Assembly: GCA_029069015.1 (NCBI GenBank)
Contig: JAIEBL010000202.1
Location: forward strand, 384-22,506
Source of the DNA: Clostridiales bacterium
GTDB lineage: Bacteria > Bacillota > Clostridia > Christensenellales > Pumilibacteraceae
Reading direction: 5' to 3'
DNA: 22,123 nucleotides
Shown here in pieces: positions 15,581 to 22,123 of this stretch. The notes below the pieces were generated by a model. It ran no database searches. It worked only from the letters and a program-made list of their open reading frames with translations, and was not told the DNA's origin. A program made the translations under genes and the position numbers. Position 1 is the stretch's first letter. The number at the start of each line of letters is the position of its first letter.

Positions 15581-17143
15581 ATGAAGAAGAAAATCATAAT
15601 CAAGGGATACAAGAAAGAGACGGAACGGGTGGTCAGCTACATCCCGTTCCGTTATATCGTAGCGATCTTTCTGGTCGTGCTCGAAACGCTTGCCGTGATC
15701 GGCGTCATGACCTTGCTTACGATCTTTATTCCTTACTTCTATTTTGCCGTTGTTGCGACGCAAGTCGGCGTTGCCGTCGCCATCGTCAACCGCAAGGATA
15801 ATCCCGACTATAAGCTGCCGTGGCTGTTCTTCGTTTTGCTGATCCCCATCGTGGGCTTTATGCTGTACTTTATGTTCTACTCGCGTAAGCTTGGCAAAAA
15901 GCAAAGCAAACGGTTGAACGGGCTGACGAAGCAGCGCGTGATGAAAGACGATACGGAAAGCTTGTTGGAGGTCCATGCCGAAAACGAACTCGTCGGCTCG
16001 CAAGCGGTTATGCTCGGTACGTTGTCCGATTCGCATCTGTACGGGAATACGGATATTCGCTATTACCCGCTCGGCGAAACGCTTTTTGCGGCAATGGTCA
16101 AGGACCTCAAATGCGCCGAAAAGTTCATCTTTATGGAATACTTCATCATCGAGGGCGGGCTGTTCTGGGACACGATCTTGGAAGTGCTCAAAGAAAAAGC
16201 GGCAAGCGGCGTCGAGGTGCGCGTCGTGTACGACGATATCGGTTGCATGATGACGCTCCCCGGCAATTACTATAAACAGCTCCGTAAATTCGGCATAAAG
16301 GCAGTTCCGTTTTCCCGCTTGCGCGGACAAGCCAACAACGAGTTCAACAACCGAAGCCACCGAAAGATCACCGTGATCGACGGTCGCGTCGGTTTTACGG
16401 GCGGCGTGAACCTTGCCGACGAATACATAAACCGCGTGGAGAAATTCGGGCATTGGAAGGACGTGGGACTGCGGCTCGAGGGCGAAGCCGTCAACGAGCT
16501 GACGCGTTTGTTTCTGATCGATTACGGCTTAAACGACAAAAACGCGAACGATTACTTTGCCGATTATTACGCGTACGAGCAATACGAACAAGAGGGTTAC
16601 TGCATTCCGTTCGGCGACGGTCCGAAACCCGTTTATCAGAGGCAGGTGTCGAAGGCGGTGATCCTCAACATGCTCAATCAAGCCAAGCGTTACGTATATA
16701 TCACGACGCCGTACCTGATCATCGACAGCGAGCTTATCGAAGCGCTGGAAAACACGGCGATGCGCGGGGTGGACGTCCGCATCATCACGCCGCACGTCCC
16801 CGACAAAAAACTCGTGTTTCTGATGACGCGCAGCCATTACAATCGGTTGCTTGCGGCGGGCGTGAAGATCTACGAGTACGAGAGCGGTTTCGTGCACGCC
16901 AAAACGTATCTGTCCGATGACGAGACGGTGATGGTGGGCACGGTCAACATGGACTACCGCTCGCTCGTGCACCACTTTGAAAACGGCGTTTGGATTTACA
17001 AGCACAAAGTGCTCGAAGACATAAAGCGTGACTTTCTCGATACGCAGGAAAAGTCCGTCAAGTTCGAGCTCGGTATGCTCAAAGAAAATCTGTTTCAGCG
17101 ATTTATCCGCGCGTTGGCAAAAGTTTTCTCGCCGTTGTTTTAA
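15581..17143 (+). CDS. cls: Cardiolipin synthase (phospholipase D superfamily)
   Basis: This is a 520-residue membrane enzyme that condenses phosphatidylglycerol into cardiolipin. ATG 15581 follows GGGAG at 15571-15575; the frame is open further upstream but lies inside the acetyltransferase gene. N-terminal spans lie at about 24-46, 48-69 and 80-100. Two HKD active sites are intact: HRKITVID (H260, K262, D267) with GFTGG after it, and HAKTYLSD (H439, K441, D446) with MVGTVNMD after it. The length fits bacterial Cls. It is the last gene of operon B and shares the AAACCGA operator control with two exporter operons. Cardiolipin content affects sensitivity to cationic peptides and daptomycin, so a role in envelope defence is reasonable inference. 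Confidence 0.93.
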   Translation: MKKKIIIKGYKKETERVVSYIPFRYIVAIFLVVLETLAVIGVMTLLTIFIPYFYFAVVATQVGVAVAIVNRKDNPDYKLPWLFFVLLIPIVGFMLYFMFYSRKLGKKQSKRLNGLTKQRVMKDDTESLLEVHAENELVGSQAVMLGTLSDSHLYGNTDIRYYPLGETLFAAMVKDLKCAEKFIFMEYFIIEGGLFWDTILEVLKEKAASGVEVRVVYDDIGCMMTLPGNYYKQLRKFGIKAVPFSRLRGQANNEFNNRSHRKITVIDGRVGFTGGVNLADEYINRVEKFGHWKDVGLRLEGEAVNELTRLFLIDYGLNDKNANDYFADYYAYEQYEQEGYCIPFGDGPKPVYQRQVSKAVILNMLNQAKRYVYITTPYLIIDSELIEALENTAMRGVDVRIITPHVPDKKLVFLMTRSHYNRLLAAGVKIYEYESGFVHAKTYLSDDETVMVGTVNMDYRSLVHHFENGVWIYKHKVLEDIKRDFLDTQEKSVKFELGMLKENLFQRFIRALAKVFSPLF

Positions 17144-17154
17144 AACGTTTTCAG

Positions 17155-17211
17155 AAACCGACACTTTTCGGTTTTTGTGTGGTGGTGCTTATACGAAAAA
17201 ACCGTTATAAT
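17155..17211 (+). promoter_or_regulatory. Shared operator/promoter element, copy 3 (operon C)
   Basis: A perfect inverted repeat AAACCGA (17155-17161), CACTTT, TCGGTTT (17168-17174) is followed by TTGTGTGGTGGTGCTT and a -10 TATAAT (17206-17211), again 51 bp from the repeat start. It begins only 12 bp after the cardiolipin synthase stop and could also act as a weak terminator for it. Confidence 0.8.
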
Positions 17212-17234
17212 GGTATTGTAAACAGGAGGAAGCA

Positions 17235-18137
17235 ATGAACGCAATCGAAATCAGAAATCTATCCAAAAGCTTTCGCGGCATGTACGCGGTGGACGATCTT
17301 TCCATGACCGTGCCGCAGAGCGCGATCTACGGCTTTATCGGCGAGAACGGGTCGGGAAAGTCCACCACGCAAAAGCTCATTTGCGGGCACCTCGTTCCCG
17401 ATAAGGGCGAGATCAAGCTGTTCGGCAAGGACTATTCGGACGCGGGCGTCCGCGCGAGAGTGGGTGCACTCATCGAAAGCGCGGGGTGCTTCCCGAGTTC
17501 GAGCGTACACGCGAACCTTATGATGCAGGCGCTCAATCTGGGTGTAGAGAACCGCGACGAGGAAATCAAACGCGTGCTGAAAATCGTGCGCATGGAAGAC
17601 AACGCGCGCATTAAGTTCAAGAGCTGCTCGCTCGGCATGAAGCAGCGTGTCGGCATTGCGATGGCGCTCTTGGGCAATCCCGCTTTGCTCATCTTAGACG
17701 AGCCGATCAACGGGCTCGATACGGACGGCATGCGGATCATGCGCGAGATCCTCGTGGACATCACGCAGAACTTGGGCTGCACGGTGCTCATATCCTCGCA
17801 CATCTTAGGCGAGCTCGAAAAGATCGCCACGCACTACGGCATTATCCGTCAGGGTAAGATGATACAGGAGCTGTCCGCCGCCGAGATGGACGCGCGCTCA
17901 AGAGTGTTCGTGTCGTTGCAGGTTAAGGACACGGCGGGGGCTTTGGCGACCTTGCAACGCAAATTCGCAAACGTAAAACTCGAAGACGGCTATATCCGCG
18001 TATACGACGTGGACGATACCGAAAGTATCGTAAAGTACCTACTTGACGGCGGGCACGCCGTATCCGAAGTCAAGAAAAACAAAGTAGGCTTGGAAGAATA
18101 TTATATCGAGCTGATGAGCAAAAAGGAGGGCGCGTAA
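17235..18137 (+). CDS. Lantibiotic-immunity/bacitracin-type ABC transporter ATP-binding protein
   Basis: This is a 300-residue ATPase of the LanF/BcrA group. Walker A is GENGSGKST (36-44). Glutamate 81 in GALIESAG replaces the usual Q-loop glutamine, matching the E-loop known from lantibiotic-immunity ATPases. The signature is CSLGMKQRVGIA (131-142), Walker B LLILDEPINGLD (151-162) and H189 the H-loop. AGGAGG at 17224-17229 sets the start. The permease gene starts directly after its stop. The second ATPase at 18971 aligns with it without gaps through these motifs and is very similar, which shows a tandem duplication of the ATPase/permease pair. The complex probably expels a membrane-active peptide. 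Confidence 0.92.
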   Translation: MNAIEIRNLSKSFRGMYAVDDLSMTVPQSAIYGFIGENGSGKSTTQKLICGHLVPDKGEIKLFGKDYSDAGVRARVGALIESAGCFPSSSVHANLMMQALNLGVENRDEEIKRVLKIVRMEDNARIKFKSCSLGMKQRVGIAMALLGNPALLILDEPINGLDTDGMRIMREILVDITQNLGCTVLISSHILGELEKIATHYGIIRQGKMIQELSAAEMDARSRVFVSLQVKDTAGALATLQRKFANVKLEDGYIRVYDVDDTESIVKYLLDGGHAVSEVKKNKVGLEEYYIELMSKKEGA

Positions 18138-18959
18138 ATGGAAACCGTGCAAGAACTCAAATTTGAAAACCCGAGCTTTTTTAAGCGGCTCAAAGGCATG
18201 CTCGGCGTGGACTTCTACCGACTGTTCCATACGCCGCTGCTGTATATCTTTCTCGGGATCGCCGCGATCATTCCCGCGCTCGTGTCGATGGGCGGTATGG
18301 GCGGTGGGGAAGAGACCGTCTCGCTGTTCAGTAACGCATGGCAGATCATAGCCGCCGACAGCCCGCTGTACGTCGTGCACGATATCGGCGAGTACGCCAA
18401 TATGAATATGGTGTTTATCTTCGGCGGTATCATGATCTCCATCTTCATCGGGCACGACTACAAGAGCGGTTACGTCAAGCAGCTCTTTACCACCCACGCC
18501 AAAAAGCAGGACTACATGATGTCTAAGACCTTGCTCGGCGCGTTCTCCATGGCGTGCATGTGCGTGACTTATCTGATCGGCGGTATTGCGTCGGGTTTGT
18601 TTACGGGCTTATCGCTCTCCGTAAACGCCGGCTCGCTCATCTGCGCGATCTTAGGTAAGATGATCATGAGCTTGGGGTGGGCGAGCCTGTACACCTTTAT
18701 CAACGTCATCTTCCGCGCACGGTTCGGTATCTCCATTGCGCTCTGCTTTATCCTCGGTACGGGCATTCCCGTTATCGGTGCGGCGGCACTCGTCGGCAAT
18801 ACGTCCGTGCTCAATCTGTTTCTCTACGGCTCGTCCGTGTACGCTTGCCTTTCGGCAAGTGCGCTCAGCTTGCTGGTCTGTCTTATGAATTCGGTCGTGT
18901 GGGCGGTCGTCTACAACGTGCTTGGGACGCTTTTATTGTACAGGCGCGACGTCTACTGA
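18138..18959 (+). CDS. ABC-2 type permease of the lantibiotic-immunity-like exporter
   Basis: This 273-residue membrane protein starts immediately after the ATPase stop, with GGAGGG at 18125-18130. After a polar start (FKRLKGMLGVDFYRLF), spans lie near residues 34-50, 92-110, 132-156, 167-190, 195-218 and 245-266. The pattern FIGHDYKSGYVKQLFTTHAK (103-122) corresponds to FVADDFRSGYAKNLFTVRAK in the second permease at 19869, so the two are paralogues that have diverged more than their ATPases. It forms the membrane channel with the ATPase encoded at 17235 or with both ATPases. The C-terminus LLLYRRDVY is typical of these permeases. Confidence 0.9.
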   Translation: METVQELKFENPSFFKRLKGMLGVDFYRLFHTPLLYIFLGIAAIIPALVSMGGMGGGEETVSLFSNAWQIIAADSPLYVVHDIGEYANMNMVFIFGGIMISIFIGHDYKSGYVKQLFTTHAKKQDYMMSKTLLGAFSMACMCVTYLIGGIASGLFTGLSLSVNAGSLICAILGKMIMSLGWASLYTFINVIFRARFGISIALCFILGTGIPVIGAAALVGNTSVLNLFLYGSSVYACLSASALSLLVCLMNSVVWAVVYNVLGTLLLYRRDVY

Positions 18960-18970
18960 GAGGTGAAAAA

Positions 18971-19867
18971 ATGAACGCGATAGAAATCAGAAATTTAACG
19001 AAAAACTTCGGACAAAAGCAGGCGCTGGCGGGGCTGAACATGACCGTGCCCATGGGCGCGATCTACGGCTTTATCGGCGAGAACGGCAGCGGAAAGTCGA
19101 CGACCGAAAAGCTCATCTGCGGGCTTTTAGTTCCGAGCGGCGGCGAGATCAAGCTGTTCGGACGCGACTATAAAGACCCCGACGTGCGCGCCAAAATCGG
19201 CGTGCTCATCGAAGCCCCGGGGTGCTTTCCTAATTACAGCGTGTGGAACAACATGATGCTGCAAGCGGCAAACCTCGGCATCGAAAACGCCGAGGAAGAG
19301 GTGCGGAAAGTCCTCAAAGTCGTGCGCATGGAAGGCTCGGCAAGCAACAAGTTCAAGAACTGTTCGCTCGGCATGAAACAGCGTATCGGCATTGCGTTTG
19401 CCCTCTTAGGCAATCCCGCGCTCCTCGTTCTCGACGAGCCGATCAACGGGCTGGACGCCGACGGCATGCGGATCATGCGCGAAGTGCTGATCGATATCAC
19501 GAAGAACTATAACTGCACGGTCGTGATCTCCTCGCATATCTTGGGCGAGCTCGAAAAGATCGCCACGCACTACGGCATCGTGCGCGGCGGCAAGATGATC
19601 GCCGAAATGACCGCCGAGGAACTGAACACGAACTGCCGTACGTTCGTTGCGCTCAAAGCGAACGATCTGGCGGCGGCGCAGGAAACGCTGACGCGAAAGT
19701 ATGCGCGCGTTACGCTTGAAAACGAGTATATCCGCGTGTACGACGACGTGAAGGCGGAAGAAGTCGCTGCGTATCTTTACCGTAGCGGGATCGTCGTGAC
19801 GGAGATCACAACGGACAAAATCAATCTGGAAGAATACTATACCGACCTGATGCGGGAGGGACGCTGA
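18971..19867 (+). CDS. Lantibiotic-immunity/bacitracin-type ABC transporter ATP-binding protein (second copy)
   Basis: This is a 298-residue ATPase starting at ATG 18971 with GAGAGG at 18958-18963; the frame is open further upstream but that part overlaps the permease gene. Motifs sit at the same residue numbers as in the first copy: Walker A GENGSGKST (36-44), E-loop E81 in GVLIEAPG, signature CSLGMKQRIGIA, Walker B LLVLDEPINGLD and H189. It clearly arose by duplication of the ATPase gene at 17235. Retention of both intact copies with separate permeases suggests either a hetero-oligomeric exporter or two pumps with different substrates. It is co-transcribed with the other genes of operon C. 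Confidence 0.92.
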   Translation: MNAIEIRNLTKNFGQKQALAGLNMTVPMGAIYGFIGENGSGKSTTEKLICGLLVPSGGEIKLFGRDYKDPDVRAKIGVLIEAPGCFPNYSVWNNMMLQAANLGIENAEEEVRKVLKVVRMEGSASNKFKNCSLGMKQRIGIAFALLGNPALLVLDEPINGLDADGMRIMREVLIDITKNYNCTVVISSHILGELEKIATHYGIVRGGKMIAEMTAEELNTNCRTFVALKANDLAAAQETLTRKYARVTLENEYIRVYDDVKAEEVAAYLYRSGIVVTEITTDKINLEEYYTDLMREGR

Positions 19868-19868
19868 A

Positions 19869-20666
19869 ATGGAAGCGACGTTTGAAAAAACCACCTTTGC
19901 AAAACGACTGAAAAGCATGTTCAAAGTGGACTTCAAGAGAATGTTCACCATGCCGCTCGTGTATATCATGGCGGGTATCAGTCTCGTGCTTCCCATTCTC
20001 ATTCTCGTGATGACGACGATGATGGGCAACGGTACGACGGTAGACCCCGTAACGGGCGCGGAAAAGGCGATGGAAACCTTTACGAACGTCTGGCAGTCCA
20101 TAGGTTCGGTCAGCGGCGCTGCGATGGGCATGGACCTTACGAGCATGTGCAACATCAATATGCTCTACTTCCTCGTGGCGGTGTTCGTTTGCATATTCGT
20201 TGCCGACGATTTCCGTAGCGGCTACGCGAAGAACCTCTTTACCGTGCGCGCCAAAAAAGTCGACTACGTCTTTTCCAAAACGCTTGCCCTCTTCGTGGGC
20301 GCGTGCATCATGTTCGTGCTGTATTTTATCGGGGCGGTGATCGGCGGCGCGATCGCGGGACTGTCCTTTTCCACGGCGGGCTTCGGCGTAGGCGGCGTGA
20401 TCGCTTGCATGCTCTCCAAAATTTTCATGACCGCGATTTTCGTGTCGATCGCTCTTCTCTTGGGCACGGTCGCAAAGCAAAGGCTTTGGCTTTCCGTTCT
20501 CGGGTCGTTCGCGGCGGGCATGCTGCTCTTTACGATGATTTCCATCACCGCGCCGCTGAACGCAGGCGTGATCAACGTGATGATGTGCCTTGCGGGCGGC
20601 GGACTGTTTGCCGTAGGCCTTGGCGCGGCAAGCAACGTCATACTCAACAAAACGAATTTAGTGTAG
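19869..20666 (+). CDS. ABC-2 type permease of the lantibiotic-immunity-like exporter (second copy)
   Basis: This 265-residue membrane protein starts one base after the ATPase stop, with GGGAGGG at 19855-19861. The N-terminus FAKRLKSMFKVDFKRMFTMP matches the first permease. Spans lie near 34-52, 95-113, 131-155, 167-192, 205-225 and 236-256. FVADDFRSGYAKNLFTVRAK is the conserved cytoplasmic loop. It closes operon C, and a strong terminator follows 23 nt after its stop. It should pair with the second ATPase. Protein identity between the two permeases is visibly lower than between the ATPases, consistent with substrate specialisation in the membrane part. Confidence 0.9.
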   Translation: MEATFEKTTFAKRLKSMFKVDFKRMFTMPLVYIMAGISLVLPILILVMTTMMGNGTTVDPVTGAEKAMETFTNVWQSIGSVSGAAMGMDLTSMCNINMLYFLVAVFVCIFVADDFRSGYAKNLFTVRAKKVDYVFSKTLALFVGACIMFVLYFIGAVIGGAIAGLSFSTAGFGVGGVIACMLSKIFMTAIFVSIALLLGTVAKQRLWLSVLGSFAAGMLLFTMISITAPLNAGVINVMMCLAGGGLFAVGLGAASNVILNKTNLV

Positions 20667-20689
20667 AAAGTTTGCGTTCAAAAACCGAC

Positions 20690-20727
20690 AAAGACCGACG
20701 GAAGGAAAAACGACCGTCGGTCTTTTT
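20690..20727 (+). terminator. Intrinsic terminator of operon C
   Basis: AAAGACCGACGG (20690-20701) pairs perfectly with CCGTCGGTCTTT (20714-20725) around a 12-nt loop, followed by TT and T-rich sequence. Confidence 0.92.
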
Positions 20728-20729
20728 AC

Positions 20730-20758
20730 TTGAAAAAAGCGTTGAGACGTGATATAAT
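20730..20758 (+). promoter_or_regulatory. Promoter of the flavodoxin gene
   Basis: TTGAAA (20730-20735) and a perfect TATAAT (20753-20758) are 17 bp apart. Transcription should begin near 20765, giving a leader of about 150 nt. A second TATAAT at 20886-20891 has no convincing -35 box. Confidence 0.8.
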
Positions 20759-20762
20759 AGGA

Positions 20763-20878
20763 GTGAAAAAGCTTGCTTGCAAGGGCTTTTTCACGACGTT
20801 ATGCAACGAACGGCTTCTATTTGCATTTTGCAAATAGATTTGCGATAGCAAAACAAAAACATAGTTTTTGTAAGCCGT
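20763..20878 (+). ncRNA. Candidate structured leader RNA: long hairpin plus four-way junction
   Basis: GTGAAAAAGC (20763-20772) pairs with GCTTTTTCAC (20785-20794), with TTGC/GCAA inside. Then ACGGCTT (20810-20816) pairs with AAGCCGT (20872-20878) and encloses three adjacent perfect hairpins: CTATTTGC/GCAAATAG (20817-20837), TTTGC/GCAAA with a GATA loop (20839-20852) and ACAAAAA/TTTTTGT (20853-20871). Only A20838 is unpaired at the junction. It lies between a strong promoter and the flavodoxin ribosome site. It does not match an FMN riboswitch. The alternative is an inserted DNA repeat with hairpins. Confidence 0.6.
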
Positions 20879-20915
20879 GTAGTTATATAATAAAAGCGTA
20901 TAAAGGAGGTTTGCT

Positions 20916-21431
20916 ATGGCAAATTTGATCGTTTACTATTCGAGAAAGGGGCAGAACTACGTAAACGGCAGCATTAAGGAGCTGAAAAAGGGCAACACGG
21001 AAATCGTTGCCGAGTTTATTCAAAAAGCCGTCGGCGGCGATCTGTTCGAGGTCGAAACGGTAAAGACGTATTCCGAAGATTATCACGCTTGCATAGATGA
21101 GGCGCAGAAGGAGCTGCACGAAAACGCCCGCCCCGCGCTCAAACGCTATCCCGAAAGCTTGGATGCTTACGACGTGATTTTCGTCGGCTACCCGAACTGG
21201 TGGGGAACAATGCCCATGTGCATGTTTACGCTCCTTGAAAAATGCGATTTGACGGGAAAGAAGATTTTGCCGTTTTGCACGAACGAAGGAAGCGGCATGG
21301 GATCGAGCGAGCGCGACTTAAAGAAAATCTGCAAGGGTGCGGAAATCGCAAAGGGGCTTTCCGTGCACGGCGCCGAAAGTGCGCAGTCCGAAAGCAAGGT
21401 TGCCGAATGGGCGAAAAATTCGGTGCAATAA
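20916..21431 (+). CDS. Flavodoxin family protein
   Basis: This 171-residue flavodoxin-4-type protein is a cytoplasmic FMN electron carrier. The phosphate loop is MANLIVYYSRKGQNYVNG, longer and less canonical than the usual T/SxTGxT. The FMN-contacting loops are VGYPNWWGTMP (91-101) and PFCTNEGSGMGSS (117-129). AAAGGAGG at 20902-20909 sets the start. It resembles the C-terminal domain of the lipoprotein at 6059 (GYP.WWG, PFCT..GSG.GSS), but is not exported. The leader of about 150 nt with strong secondary structure suggests regulation after transcription initiation. An SDR dehydrogenase follows 14 nt downstream, probably in the same operon. Confidence 0.92.
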   Translation: MANLIVYYSRKGQNYVNGSIKELKKGNTEIVAEFIQKAVGGDLFEVETVKTYSEDYHACIDEAQKELHENARPALKRYPESLDAYDVIFVGYPNWWGTMPMCMFTLLEKCDLTGKKILPFCTNEGSGMGSSERDLKKICKGAEIAKGLSVHGAESAQSESKVAEWAKNSVQ

Positions 21432-21445
21432 ACGAGGTATTGATC

Positions 21446-22123
21446 ATGAAAGATGTTGTATTGTTAGTCGGTGCAGGTCAGATAGGAATGGCGATTGCCC
21501 GCAGAATGGGCTTCGGAAAGAAAATCGTAGTGGGCGATAAGAAAAAAGAAAACGCCGAAGCGATTGCGAAAACCATGACGAACGCAGGCTTTGACTGCGT
21601 ACCCGTCGTGGCGGATATATCCTCCCGTGAGTCGATATTGAACGTAATCGCCGAATGCCGGAAATACGGCGAGATTGCTATGCTCATCAATGCGGCGGGC
21701 GTATCGCCCAGCCAAGCCCCGATAGAGGCAATTCTCAAAGTCGATTTATACGGTACTGCCGTTTTGTTGGAAGAAGTCGGCAAGGTCATCAAGGAGCGCG
21801 GCACGGGCGTTACGATTTCAAGTCAGTCGGGGCACCGAATGAAACAGCTTACCGCCGAAGAGGACGAGTTGCTTGCGACCACGCCCACCGAAGACCTGCT
21901 TAAACTCGATATGTTGCAACCCGCAAATATCCGCGATACGCTTCACGCATATCAAATGGCAAAACGCTGTAACGAAAAGCGCGTTATGGCGGAAGCGGTC
22001 AAATGGGGAAAGCGCGGCGCAAGGATCAATTCCATTTCGCCCGGCATCATCGTAACGCCGCTTGCGATCGACGAGTTTAACGGCATACGCGGCGATTTTT
22101 ACAAAAATATGTTTGCCAAATGC
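21446..22123 (+). CDS. Short-chain dehydrogenase/reductase (3' partial)
   Basis: An SDR-family oxidoreductase is open to the right edge, with 226 residues visible. The NAD(P)-binding motif is LVGAGQIGMAIA (7-18), with GAGQIG replacing the usual GxxxGxG spacing. NAAG is at 82-85, the catalytic serine region TISSQSG at 123-129, the active-site pair Y169 and K173 in AYQMAKR, and INSISPGIIVTPL at 194-206. Start ATG 21446 has AACGAGG at 21431-21437, a moderate ribosome site. An insertion of about 25 residues lies between the serine and tyrosine motifs (TAEEDELLATTPTEDLLKL). It follows the flavodoxin gene by 14 nt, and the two may act on the same redox step. Confidence 0.9.
   Translation, partial: MKDVVLLVGAGQIGMAIARRMGFGKKIVVGDKKKENAEAIAKTMTNAGFDCVPVVADISSRESILNVIAECRKYGEIAMLINAAGVSPSQAPIEAILKVDLYGTAVLLEEVGKVIKERGTGVTISSQSGHRMKQLTAEEDELLATTPTEDLLKLDMLQPANIRDTLHAYQMAKRCNEKRVMAEAVKWGKRGARINSISPGIIVTPLAIDEFNGIRGDFYKNMFAKC

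Noticed and set aside
17155..17177. Reading the AAACCGA/TCGGTTT repeat only as the terminator of the cardiolipin synthase gene
   Set aside because: The same sequence occurs at 10482 and 14254 between divergent genes, where no plus-strand transcript ends, and it keeps a fixed 51-bp distance to a -10 box in all three places.
18677..18970. N-terminal extension of the second operon C ATPase
   Set aside because: It is the out-of-frame shadow of the permease gene; the paralogue starts at the position equal to ATG 18971.
20682..20688. A fourth operator copy (AAACCGA)
   Set aside because: Only one half-site is present, without the TCGGTTT arm or the GTGTGGTGG block; it lies next to the operon C terminator.
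20763..20878. FMN riboswitch or tRNA in the flavodoxin leader
   Set aside because: The conserved FMN riboswitch core is absent, and arm lengths and loops do not fit a tRNA (no T-loop, no suitable anticodon arm).

Overview
The window looks like chromosomal DNA of a Clostridia-type member of the Bacillota, probably a gut anaerobe. The basis is strong AGGAGG-type ribosome binding sites, TTGACA/TATAAT-type promoters, a CCA-encoding tRNA, many BcrA-type ABC transporters and several small FMN proteins. This placement is inference. No mobile element, CRISPR array or rRNA is visible.

Region 1 (1-3060) is the end of an oligopeptide-transport operon. It holds oppD (cut by the left edge), oppF and, after a terminator, a small one-TM protein. 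Both ATPases carry unusual added segments: a charged insertion in OppD and an Ala/Glu/Lys-rich N-terminal extension of about 260 residues in OppF. Region 2 (3099-3420) is a tRNA-Gly(CCC) with its promoter and terminator, followed by a structured non-coding stretch that contains copies of the tRNA 3' end.

Region 3 (3422-8963) is a redox cluster. A LysR regulator is followed by an aldo/keto reductase, a flavin reductase-like protein, a lipoprotein fused to a flavodoxin domain, and a hexapeptide acetyltransferase. A separately promoted second flavin reductase-like gene comes next. Facing it is a minus-strand pair (8961-10442): a PNPOx-fold flavoprotein and a polytopic membrane protein that may be translated from a leaderless mRNA.

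Region 4 (10472-20727) looks like an envelope-defence regulon. Three operons each start with a near-identical block: an inverted repeat AAACCGA-N6-TCGGTTT exactly 51 bp ahead of the -10 box. Operon A encodes two ABC ATPases (one with an N-terminal two-TM extension) and a permease. Operon B encodes a four-repeat protein of unknown function, an acetyltransferase and a cardiolipin synthase-type phospholipase D. Operon C is a tandem duplication of a lantibiotic-immunity-like ATPase/permease pair. A TetR-family gene is divergent from operon B and is the obvious candidate for the factor that reads the repeated element.

Region 5 (20730-22123) starts with a strong promoter and a leader of about 150 nt. 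The leader can fold into a long hairpin plus a perfectly paired four-way junction. It precedes a flavodoxin gene and an SDR dehydrogenase cut by the right edge. The two most promising undescribed items are this leader and the triplicated promoter/operator element.
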